Below are positions 44,348 through 51,820 of a stretch of DNA of 64,000 nucleotides, in pieces. The first letter of the stretch is position 1, and each line of letters opens with the position of its first letter. The DNA is from an uncultured Bacteroidota bacterium. GTDB taxonomy: Bacteria > Bacteroidota > Bacteroidia > Bacteroidales > WCHB1-69. The position numbers were made by a program, and so were the translations under genes. Where the stretch lies: contig CADCNH010000012.1 of NCBI GenBank assembly GCA_902802755.1, forward strand, positions 1 through 64,000, read 5' to 3'. The notes under the pieces are model-generated. The model was not told the DNA's origin and made no database searches. It saw only the letters and a program-made list of their open reading frames with translations.

Positions 44348-45412
44348 ATGGCTTTCTTAAAAATTGAAAACGTGTCAATAAAGGGAATATCTGCTTGTGT
44401 TCCTTCCACCGTAGAGGAGAACAGGGATCTTCCCTTCTATGCCACCCCCGAAGAAGCCGAGCAGGTGATTGCTGCCACCGGGATTGAACGTCGTCACGTT
44501 TGTCCTGATGGTACAACCACGTCTGACCTTTGCCTCAAGGCTGCCGAAGAACTTATCAATAAGTTGGGTTGGGAGAAAGAGAGTATCGACATGCTTGCTT
44601 ATTGTACCCAAGACCCTGATTATCTTAACCATCCCACTTCATTTGTGATTCACGACAGATTGGGTTTTCCCAACTCATGCATGTGCATCGACTTCTATCA
44701 TGGTTGCCCGGGTTGGGTTAACAGTCTGAGCAGTATTTCATCCATGATTTCCGCCAGTGGCTTAAAACGTGCCGTCCTTATGGTCGGCGATATGTGTAGC
44801 CACGATGCCGGAAAAGCCAACAGAGAAGAAAGACCTCTTTTTGGCGATAGTGGAACGGCAACCGCATTGGAATATGATGCAAATGCTAAACCTATTCTGT
44901 TCAATATCATCACGAAGAGTGCCGACGGCATGGCTTTGGCTCGTAAAAACGGTGGTTGGCGTGCTCCTTTCACTTTGGAGACGCTAAAGGCTGACATTGA
45001 TCGTAGAGAAGGTCTCGTGCCGGCATCTGAAACTACAGATAAGATGGATGGCATGGATGTCTTTTCGTTTGCTATTACAACTGTACCCAAAACACTGAAA
45101 CAGCTCTGCGCAAACTTTGAAATTGATCTTGAGAGCATTGACAAATTGATTCTGCATCAGGCAAATGCTATGATGTTGAAAACGATTGCCAAACGCCTGA
45201 AGATTGATATGGACCGAGTGCCGCTCAGCTTGAAGGAGTATGGTAACACTACCGGAGCTTCGGTGCCGCTTACTATTGTGAGTGAATGTGCCGACGAGTA
45301 TCAAAAAGCACCACAAAAAACATTGGTATGCGGTTTTGGTACAGGATTGGCATGTGCATGTGCCTATTTTGAAACCGATAATATGATTTGTCCAACTATT
45401 CTTGAATATTAA
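44348..45412 (+). CDS. KAS III-like 3-oxoacyl-ACP synthase (first)
   Basis: 354 residues, thiolase fold. Catalytic residues are intact: Cys120 in DFYHGCPGW, His270 in LILHQANAMM and Asn300 in EYGNTTGAS. The N-terminal VSIKGISACVPSTVEEN and GIERRHVCPDGTTTSDL match FabH-like condensing enzymes found in glycan and natural-product loci. It would join an acyl-CoA or acyl-ACP with malonyl-ACP, or transfer an acyl group. Next to its own ACP, 4 nt away. Distinct from housekeeping FabH because of its paired arrangement with the second copy at 46130. Confidence 0.88.
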   Translation: MAFLKIENVSIKGISACVPSTVEENRDLPFYATPEEAEQVIAATGIERRHVCPDGTTTSDLCLKAAEELINKLGWEKESIDMLAYCTQDPDYLNHPTSFVIHDRLGFPNSCMCIDFYHGCPGWVNSLSSISSMISASGLKRAVLMVGDMCSHDAGKANREERPLFGDSGTATALEYDANAKPILFNIITKSADGMALARKNGGWRAPFTLETLKADIDRREGLVPASETTDKMDGMDVFSFAITTVPKTLKQLCANFEIDLESIDKLILHQANAMMLKTIAKRLKIDMDRVPLSLKEYGNTTGASVPLTIVSECADEYQKAPQKTLVCGFGTGLACACAYFETDNMICPTILEY

Positions 45413-45424
45413 AAAGACAAAAAC

Positions 45425-46124
45425 ATGTATAATCCATATTCATTAGAAGGAAAGACGATATTAGTAACAGGAGCATCATCAGGCATTGGTCGTACAACAG
45501 CCATCGAGTGTTCCAAAATGGATGCTAAAGTGGTTATTACAGCTCGGAACGAGGAACGGCTTAATGAAACCCTTTCTGCACTGGACGGTAATGGTCATCA
45601 AATGATATCGGCTGATTTGGGTAAAGAGGAAGATTTAGATAAGTTAGTAAGTGAACTTCCCACGTTGGATGGAATTGTAAACAACGCAGGATTTACCAAA
45701 ACCCTTCCATTGCAATTTATCAAAAGGGAACAACTTACTGAGTTACTTAATGTGAATACTATAGCCCCTATATTGCTACTTCACAAAATACTCAAAAAGA
45801 AATTGTTGAACAATGGGTCTTCCGTGGTGTTCACCAGTTCTATTGCGGGTTTGGGATTCAGCCTACATTAAAAATGCGGCTTTGGAACTTGCATCAAAGA
45901 AAATCCGTGTCAATGCAGTCTGCCCAGGCATGGTGAATACAGGTATCCTGGAATTGGGAACAGTGACGGCTTCACAGTTAGAAGAGGATGAGAAGAAATA
46001 TCCATTGGGGCGTTATGGAGAGCCAAGAGATATAGCATTGTCAATCATTTATTTGCTTTCAAATGCAAGTGCATGGGTGACAGGAACAAACTTAATCATA
46101 GACGGTGGCATTTCATTAAAATAA
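45425..46124 (+). pseudogene. SDR (3-oxoacyl-ACP reductase-like), deletion/frameshift
   Basis: Two frames make one SDR. 45425-45871 codes for the N-terminus (LVTGASSGIGRTTAIE, NNAGFTKTL, VVFTSSIAGLG) and then stops; 45857-46124 in another frame gives AYIKNAALELASKKIRVNAV, CPGMVNTGILELG and GTNLIIDGGISLK. Compared with the intact SDR at 49366, about 14 residues are missing between SSIAGLG and YIKNAALEL. That segment normally carries the catalytic Tyr-x-x-x-Lys, so neither half can be active. A real deletion of about 40 nt or an assembly error would both produce this. Confidence 0.82.
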
Positions 46125-46129
46125 AGGCT

Positions 46130-47182
46130 ATGGCATTTTTAGAGACAAAACACGTTGCGGTTAGGGGCATGTCGGCCTGTGTGCCAAAAAACATTGAAAA
46201 GAACATTGACACCTATCAAAAGTGGGGTGACTATACAAAGGTCAGAAACCTTATCGGTATAGATCAACGTCATGTTTTTATTGATGGAAGATGCACTTCT
46301 GATTTATTTTATAGCGCAGCCGAAAAATTGATAGAGGAATTGGGGTGGTCAAAAGACGATATAGATGCCATCGTCTGTGTAACCCAAACTCCCGATTTTA
46401 TCCAGCCTCCTGTTGCCTGCATTCTTCAAAACCGTTTGGGATTAAAAGAAGATTGTTTTGCGACAGATATCCCACATGGGTGTTCTGGTTGGGTGTATGG
46501 ATTAAGCATTCTCTGCTCGCTCATGCAAAATGGATCAATAAAAAAAGGGTTGCTTTTTTCTGGCGACACAGCATCAAAAGTAGCATCGCCAGAGGATAAA
46601 ACCACGCTCCCGTTGTTCGGTGATGCGGGTACTTGCACGGCTCTCGAATATACAGATGAAGAAGCTTCCATAAAGTTTGCCCTTTGTACCGATGGTTCTG
46701 GAAGTGATAAAATTGTAATTCGCGATGGAGGATATAGACATCCTTTCAATGCACATACTCTCGACATGATTGATTATGGAGATGGCATTGTGAGAAACAA
46801 CAACCATATCTTTATGGATGGCATGTCCGTATTCTCGTTCGCAATTTCGAAAGCTCCCAAACAGATTAAAGATCTAGTAGAAAAGTATTCTATCAACCAG
46901 GAAGAGATAGATTACTATGTTTTGCACCAGGCTAACTTGTTCATGGACGAGAAGATTCGCAGAAAGATGAAGCTGTCTCATGAAAAGGTGTTATATTGTA
47001 TCGAGGAATTTGGCAACACCAGCAGTGGTTCCATTCCATTGACATTGGTTTCAAGGGCGAAGGAAGACTTGAAGAATAAGCATCTGAAGCTGATAGGAAG
47101 CGGTTTTGGCGTAGGCTTGTCTTGGGCTGCTGCCTATTTTGAGACAGATCACATTGTATGTCCTGGAGTAATTGAGATTTAA
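46130..47182 (+). CDS. KAS III-like 3-oxoacyl-ACP synthase (second)
   Basis: 350 residues from the ATG at 46130 (an upstream in-frame ATG lies within the SDR remnant). Catalytic Cys118 in DIPHGCSGW, His266 in YVLHQANLFM and Asn296 in EFGNTSSGS are present. It begins MAFLETKHVAVRGMSACVPKN, closely like the first copy (MAFLKIENVSIKGISACVPS), so the two arose by duplication but have diverged widely. Two KAS III-like enzymes in one operon suggest two condensations or one condensing and one acyl-transfer step. Starts 5 nt after the SDR remnant. Confidence 0.88.
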   Translation: MAFLETKHVAVRGMSACVPKNIEKNIDTYQKWGDYTKVRNLIGIDQRHVFIDGRCTSDLFYSAAEKLIEELGWSKDDIDAIVCVTQTPDFIQPPVACILQNRLGLKEDCFATDIPHGCSGWVYGLSILCSLMQNGSIKKGLLFSGDTASKVASPEDKTTLPLFGDAGTCTALEYTDEEASIKFALCTDGSGSDKIVIRDGGYRHPFNAHTLDMIDYGDGIVRNNNHIFMDGMSVFSFAISKAPKQIKDLVEKYSINQEEIDYYVLHQANLFMDEKIRRKMKLSHEKVLYCIEEFGNTSSGSIPLTLVSRAKEDLKNKHLKLIGSGFGVGLSWAAAYFETDHIVCPGVIEI

Positions 47183-47191
47183 ACTATAAAC

Positions 47192-47989
47192 ATGTCGGAT
47201 ATTGAAAAAATGAAACTGGACGCGCTTTGGATGAGAAAGCGCATTTTGGGACTGGCATTGAAGTCGGGCTCCTCAGGTTCTCATCTGGGTGGTTCTCTGT
47301 CATTGGTTGAAATACTGACTGCTTTATACAATGCAGTCAAAATCTCCAAGGATGAAAACCGAGACAGAGTGATACTAAGCAAAGGCCACGGAGCACTTGC
47401 ACTATACACTGTGTTAGAGTTGAAAGGCATAATGACGGCTGAACTTGTGGATACATTCGAAACCAATGGAACGCATCTCTTTGCTCACGCATCACGAGAT
47501 GTGGAGCACGGGATAGAATTTTCCGGTGGAAGTCTAGGTCTTGGTATTTCATACGCTATAGGTGTAGCTCTCGCATGCAAAACCAAAGGCTTGAATAATC
47601 ACATCTATGTCATTGTCGGTGATGGAGAATGCAACGAAGGTATCTTCTGGGAAGCGATAATGACGGCTCACAAGTTTGAGTTGGACAACATGACCATTAT
47701 TGTGGACAACAATGGCCTTCAAGCTGATGGCTTCACCAAAGAAATTGTTGACATGTCACCAATGGATGCTAAGTTTGAAGCCTTTGGTTTGAAAACAATG
47801 ACTATTGATGGTCATGATATGGAAGCAATAAGCAATGCTCTTATCATTCGTGAGCAAGGCAAACCGGTTGCTATTATTGCCAACACTATCAAGGGTAAGG
47901 GCATTTCCTTTATGGAAAACGAAGCAGCTTGGCACCATGGAGTGCTCAATCAGAAAAAGTATGATAAAGCTATGGAGGAGCTCGCTTGA
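47192..47989 (+). CDS. Transketolase-like, N-terminal (TPP-binding) subunit
   Basis: 265 residues. The TPP-binding segment GDGECNEGIFWEA with the later NNGLQADG is intact, and SGSSGSHLGGSLSLVEILTALY is the conserved opening of split transketolases. Split N/C transketolase pairs occur in archaeal metabolism and in polysaccharide or natural-product loci, where they move two-carbon ketol units onto unusual acceptors. Its partner subunit overlaps it. Here it lies between KAS III and VOC genes, so an acyl or keto acceptor is possible; not proven. Confidence 0.88.
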   Translation: MSDIEKMKLDALWMRKRILGLALKSGSSGSHLGGSLSLVEILTALYNAVKISKDENRDRVILSKGHGALALYTVLELKGIMTAELVDTFETNGTHLFAHASRDVEHGIEFSGGSLGLGISYAIGVALACKTKGLNNHIYVIVGDGECNEGIFWEAIMTAHKFELDNMTIIVDNNGLQADGFTKEIVDMSPMDAKFEAFGLKTMTIDGHDMEAISNALIIREQGKPVAIIANTIKGKGISFMENEAAWHHGVLNQKKYDKAMEELA

Positions 47990-47991
47990 TT

Positions 47992-48963
47992 ATGGACACA
48001 CAGTTTAAGTATAACGCAAAGATGCTGTCCATGTTTGGACAAAACGGGGCTGTGTTTGGCAGTGCTCTGGATTTTTACCACGATCAATACAAGATAAAAG
48101 TGTTGACCTCTGACATGGCATATGGTGCAGGTCTGTCTCGTTTTAAACAAAAATATCCTGATGATTTTTACGATGTAGGCATCGCTGAACAAAATCTGAT
48201 GGGTATCACTGCTGGATTGGCCTCTGAAGGTTTCAAATGTGTTGCAACCGCTCAGTCTTGCTTTTTGAGCATGCGCAGTTTCGAACCCATCCGCCAATAT
48301 ATGGGATATATGCAAATCCCCGTTATTCTAATCGGAATCAATAGTGGTTTTGCCTTATATTATTTCGGCAATTCACACTATGCACTAGAAGACCTGAGCC
48401 TAATGCGAACAGTTCCCAACATGACGGTTTTATCACCTGCAGATGCCGGAGAAGCTGTAAAAGCCTTTGAGGCAGCATTGAGAATGGATAGTCCAGTATA
48501 TATCCGACTTTCAGGCGCCTTAAACAATCCCACAGTATACCCCGAAGATTTTGAATATGATTATCGCAAAGCCAACATAGTTTTCGAACAAGGAAACGAT
48601 GTCATATTCTTCGCGACTGGTTCCATGGTTTACCATAGTATCAAGGCGGCTGAAGCATTGAGCAATGAAGGTATTGGAACAAAAGTGATAGACATTCATT
48701 GTTTAAAGCCGATTGACAGTAAAACCGTACTACGGGAAATGACAAATGCAAAAATAATAGCCACGGTTGAGGAACATTTTGTGACAGGCGGACTTGGTAC
48801 GGCTATATCGGAAATAATGGCACAACATCAAATCGCAAATAAGATACTGAAACTTGGGGTTCAAGACAGATTCTGCGAAGTGGGTGACTACTCATATCTG
48901 ATGGAGCAAAATGGTCTTTCTTCTGAAAAAATAATAGAAACCGTTAAGCAACATCTAGGATGA
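47992..48963 (+). CDS. Transketolase-like, C-terminal subunit
   Basis: 323 residues from the ATG at 47992, two bases after the partner's stop; a TTG start 6 nt upstream would overlap it by 4. Pyrimidine-binding domain with the catalytic Glu in DVGIAEQNLMGITAGLA, then MRTVPNMTVLSPADAGEAVKA and the C-terminal domain (VIDIHCLKPIDSKTVLREM). Together with the previous gene it makes a complete TPP-dependent enzyme. A DXP synthase-like activity is another possibility, but the split and context argue for a dedicated carboligase. Confidence 0.88.
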   Translation: MDTQFKYNAKMLSMFGQNGAVFGSALDFYHDQYKIKVLTSDMAYGAGLSRFKQKYPDDFYDVGIAEQNLMGITAGLASEGFKCVATAQSCFLSMRSFEPIRQYMGYMQIPVILIGINSGFALYYFGNSHYALEDLSLMRTVPNMTVLSPADAGEAVKAFEAALRMDSPVYIRLSGALNNPTVYPEDFEYDYRKANIVFEQGNDVIFFATGSMVYHSIKAAEALSNEGIGTKVIDIHCLKPIDSKTVLREMTNAKIIATVEEHFVTGGLGTAISEIMAQHQIANKILKLGVQDRFCEVGDYSYLMEQNGLSSEKIIETVKQHLG

Positions 48964-49373
48964 AAACGTTTTCGTTCATAACCAAAGTGAATCACATTGG
49001 CGTAGCTACCAACGATTATAAAGCTACCGCAGCCTTCTATGAGGCATTGGGATATCATAAAACTGTTGGTGGATACGATCCTTACCAAAATGTTTACGGT
49101 TATTTCTATGAGGCAGAAAACATGCCCACAATAGAATTGTTAGCACCCTATGATGAGAAATCCCCCATCAACAAGATTCTCGAAAAGAACGGTGTAACAC
49201 CTTATCACCTATGTTACAATATCAATTGTACCATAGAGGAAGCTGTAAAAGAACTTAAAGCCGAACGATTTATGGTCATCACTAAACCCACAAGATCTGA
49301 CAACCTTAAGGGTAGAGTCTGTTTTCTTTTTCATAAAGATGTCGGTGTAATTGAACTGTTTGAACATGAATAG
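48960..49373 (+). CDS. VOC-family protein (epimerase/glyoxalase-like)
   Basis: 137 residues in the vicinal-oxygen-chelate fold. Two beta-alpha-beta-beta-beta modules: KVNHIGVATNDYKATAAFYEALGY with the first metal His, and TPYHLCYNINCTIEEAVKEL with the second. The acidic ligands are in TIELLAP and VIELFEHE. It most resembles methylmalonyl-CoA epimerase-like VOC proteins that act on acyl thioesters. Its start overlaps the transketolase stop (ATGA). A role as an epimerase or isomerase of a 2-substituted acyl-ACP intermediate fits the operon, as inference. Confidence 0.8.
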   Translation: MKTFSFITKVNHIGVATNDYKATAAFYEALGYHKTVGGYDPYQNVYGYFYEAENMPTIELLAPYDEKSPINKILEKNGVTPYHLCYNINCTIEEAVKELKAERFMVITKPTRSDNLKGRVCFLFHKDVGVIELFEHE

Positions 49374-50112
49374 ATTTAAAGGCAAAAACATAGTCATAAC
49401 GGGCAGCAGCAGGGGAATTGGACTTGCAATTCTTGAGCTTTTCGCACAAGAAGGTGCCAATATTGCAGCTTGCAGCAACAAGCAAAGTGGCGCGATTATG
49501 CTAAAGTATAAGGAAATTGCCGCTAAAAACAACATCCAGATCACCCCATATTTTTTTGACATGGCCAATGAGGATGAAGTCAAAAAGGGCCTCAAAGAAT
49601 TGAAAACAGCAATGCCAGTGATTGATGTTCTCGTCAATAATGCTGGAATTTCCCACATAGCTCCATTTATGATGAGCAAAATGGAGGATTTACACCATGT
49701 TTTTCAGATTAACTACTTTTCGCAAATGGCACTAACTCAAGGTCTTTTAGGATGCTTAAAAAAAGCTAAGGGCGCATCCATTGTGAACATGACATCCATT
49801 GCGGGACTTGATGGTGGCATAGGGGTAACTGCCTATGGATCATCAAAAGCAGCTATCGCATTAACAACCAAAGTTTTAGCTCAAGAACTGGCTTTCTTCA
49901 AAATCAGAGTAAATGGTGTAGCTCCTGGTATGGTAGAGACTGACATGGCAATCTCAATGGGAGAGAAAGCGGCAGAAAACACTTCAAATTCTGCCGCACT
50001 GAAGAGACTTGCCCAACCCGAAGAGGTTGCACAAATGGTAGTATTTTTAGCTTCTGAGCAAGCTTCTTATATAACGGGACAAATAGTACGAGTAGATGGA
50101 GGAATAAAATAG
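49366..50112 (+). CDS. SDR family, 3-oxoacyl-ACP reductase-like
   Basis: 248 residues from the ATG at 49366; the frame is open further upstream but inside the VOC gene. All SDR motifs are intact: TGSSRGIGLAI (12-22), NNAGISH, catalytic Ser in MTSIAGLDGG and Tyr/Lys in AYGSSKAAI, then IRVNGVAPGMVETD and the end SYITGQIVRVDGGIK. It overlaps the VOC gene by 8 nt. It probably reduces a 3-keto group on ACP-bound chains; it may cover for the broken SDR at 45425. FabG of central fatty-acid synthesis is its nearest general relative. Confidence 0.9.
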   Translation: MNRFKGKNIVITGSSRGIGLAILELFAQEGANIAACSNKQSGAIMLKYKEIAAKNNIQITPYFFDMANEDEVKKGLKELKTAMPVIDVLVNNAGISHIAPFMMSKMEDLHHVFQINYFSQMALTQGLLGCLKKAKGASIVNMTSIAGLDGGIGVTAYGSSKAAIALTTKVLAQELAFFKIRVNGVAPGMVETDMAISMGEKAAENTSNSAALKRLAQPEEVAQMVVFLASEQASYITGQIVRVDGGIK

Positions 50113-50134
50113 AAATCATTAAATATAATCAATT

Positions 50135-50365
50135 ATGGATACATTAGAAAAAATTATTGAAATTGTTGCATCAACCTGCGAAGTGGAAAAAAGTGAAGTA
50201 ACTGAGAGTTCAATGGTTGGTGATTTTCCAGCATGGGATTCTGTAGGTCATTTGACAATATTGTCAAATGTTGAAGAAGCATTCGACATCAGTTTCGAAC
50301 CCGAAGAAATGATGGAGATTGAAGATGTAAAAGACATCGTTGAAGCTGTAAACGCAAAACTGTAA
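50135..50365 (+). CDS. Acyl carrier protein (second)
   Basis: 76-residue ACP with Ser36 in PAWDSVGHL, the classical D-S-[VL] phosphopantetheine site. A C-terminal helix follows at VKDIVEAVNAKL. Its stop overlaps the start of the AMP-ligase gene (TAATG), so the ligase probably loads this carrier. The arrangement ACP, ligase, LuxE-LuxC fusion parallels rfbK, rfbL and rfbN of Vibrio cholerae O1. Confidence 0.9.
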   Translation: MDTLEKIIEIVASTCEVEKSEVTESSMVGDFPAWDSVGHLTILSNVEEAFDISFEPEEMMEIEDVKDIVEAVNAKL

Positions 50366-51816
50366 TGATGACGGTAGAAGAACAAATATTTCAGAACTCA
50401 ATCCAACAGCCTAACCACATTGCTTTGATAGCGGGTGATGAGCAAGTGACATATGCCCAACTTTGGGAGCGTTGCCTTTTGGCTGCTACCAATGTCCGTC
50501 AGAAGTTCAACTTGCAGAAAGGCGACCGGGTTATATTGGCTGCAGCAGCCAATATTGATTTCATCTATGCCTATTTCGGCATTCATTTGGCTGGCGGTGT
50601 TTGCGTGCCTATCGACCCCGACACCAACGAGACACGATTCGGTCACATTTTCACCTCCACGCAACCTGTCTGCGTGATGGGGACTTTGCATAAAGTGGAG
50701 TGCACAACAGTACCCTTTAACGAACTGCTGACCGAATGCAATGAAACACTTCCTTTCGTTCAACCCGATCCTGAGCAACTGGGAGATATGCTATTCACCA
50801 CTGGAACCACAGGTGTTCCCAAAGGTGTCGCACTCAACATCAAAAACTTAGCTGCTGCCGCACTCAACATCAACACCTTCATCAAGAATACAGAAGAGGA
50901 TATTGAGTTGTTGGCTCTGCCGGTAAGCCACTCGTTTGGATTGGGACGTGTGCGTTGCGTTCTCACTAAAGGCGGCACTTTGGTTCTTTTAGGCACCTTT
51001 GCCAACATCAAGAAATTCTTCAGTGAGATGGAACGCTGCCATGTGACCGGTTTCGGTATGGTGCCCGCCAGTTGGGGCTATATCAAGAAAATGAGCGGCA
51101 AGTATATCGGAAAGTTCGCCGACCAACTGAAGTACATTGAAATCGGCAGTTCTTTTATGCCTATCGAGGATAAAAAACTGTTGTGCGAATTATTGCCGAA
51201 CACACGCATCAATATGCACTATGGACTCACAGAAGCCTCTCGTAGCGCTTTTATGGAGTTCCACAGTGAATACGACCGCCTTGACACCGCTGGGAAAGCA
51301 TCCCCCAAGGTGGAAGTTGCGATTTTCGATGCCAACGGCAAGAAATTAGGTGTTAATGAAGAAGGTGAAGTCTGTGTAAAGGGTGATCATGTTACCTGTA
51401 GCTATTGGAACGAAACTCCCGAACGTTTCGCCAAGGATTTCTTCGATGGCTATTTCCGTACTGGCGACTGCGGCTATTTGGATGCCGACGGTTACATCCA
51501 CCTTAAGAGTCGTATCAAAGAGATGATCAATGTAGGTGGCAAGAAAGTCAGCCCCATGGAAGTGGAAGACATTCTGAATACAATCCCGGGAATTGAAGAC
51601 AGCGCCTGTATTGCCATTCCAGACCCTGAAGGCGTTTTGGGAGAAGTGGTCAAGGCCTTCATCGTTTGCAAAGACAATGAACTCACTGATGCTGAAATCA
51701 TTAATCAACTTCGTCCGAAATTGGAGGTGTATAAACTTCCCGTTGCCATTGAGCGCATCAGCGAGATTCCCAAAACCGCATCTGGAAAGGTGCAACGACT
51801 GAAATTAAAGAAATAA
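50365..51816 (+). CDS. AMP-forming acyl ligase (acyl-ACP synthetase-like)
   Basis: 483 residues of the adenylate-forming family. P-loop-like motif FTTGTTGVPKGVAL near 145, MHYGLTEASRSAF near 290, FRTGDCGYLDADGYIHLKSR near 370 and the C-terminal catalytic Lys in KTASGKVQRLKLKK. It activates a carboxylic acid with ATP and passes it to CoA or, more likely here, to the ACP encoded just upstream (4-base-type overlap). The acid is unknown; similarity of layout to RfbL and the following malate dehydrogenase suggests a short hydroxydicarboxylic acid such as malate. Confidence 0.88.
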   Translation: MMTVEEQIFQNSIQQPNHIALIAGDEQVTYAQLWERCLLAATNVRQKFNLQKGDRVILAAAANIDFIYAYFGIHLAGGVCVPIDPDTNETRFGHIFTSTQPVCVMGTLHKVECTTVPFNELLTECNETLPFVQPDPEQLGDMLFTTGTTGVPKGVALNIKNLAAAALNINTFIKNTEEDIELLALPVSHSFGLGRVRCVLTKGGTLVLLGTFANIKKFFSEMERCHVTGFGMVPASWGYIKKMSGKYIGKFADQLKYIEIGSSFMPIEDKKLLCELLPNTRINMHYGLTEASRSAFMEFHSEYDRLDTAGKASPKVEVAIFDANGKKLGVNEEGEVCVKGDHVTCSYWNETPERFAKDFFDGYFRTGDCGYLDADGYIHLKSRIKEMINVGGKKVSPMEVEDILNTIPGIEDSACIAIPDPEGVLGEVVKAFIVCKDNELTDAEIINQLRPKLEVYKLPVAIERISEIPKTASGKVQRLKLKK

Positions 51817-51820
51817 TATT

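Noticed and set aside
45813..45871. Programmed frameshift in the SDR gene
   Set aside because: No slippery sequence is seen, and the catalytic segment is absent from both frames, so recoding would not restore an enzyme.
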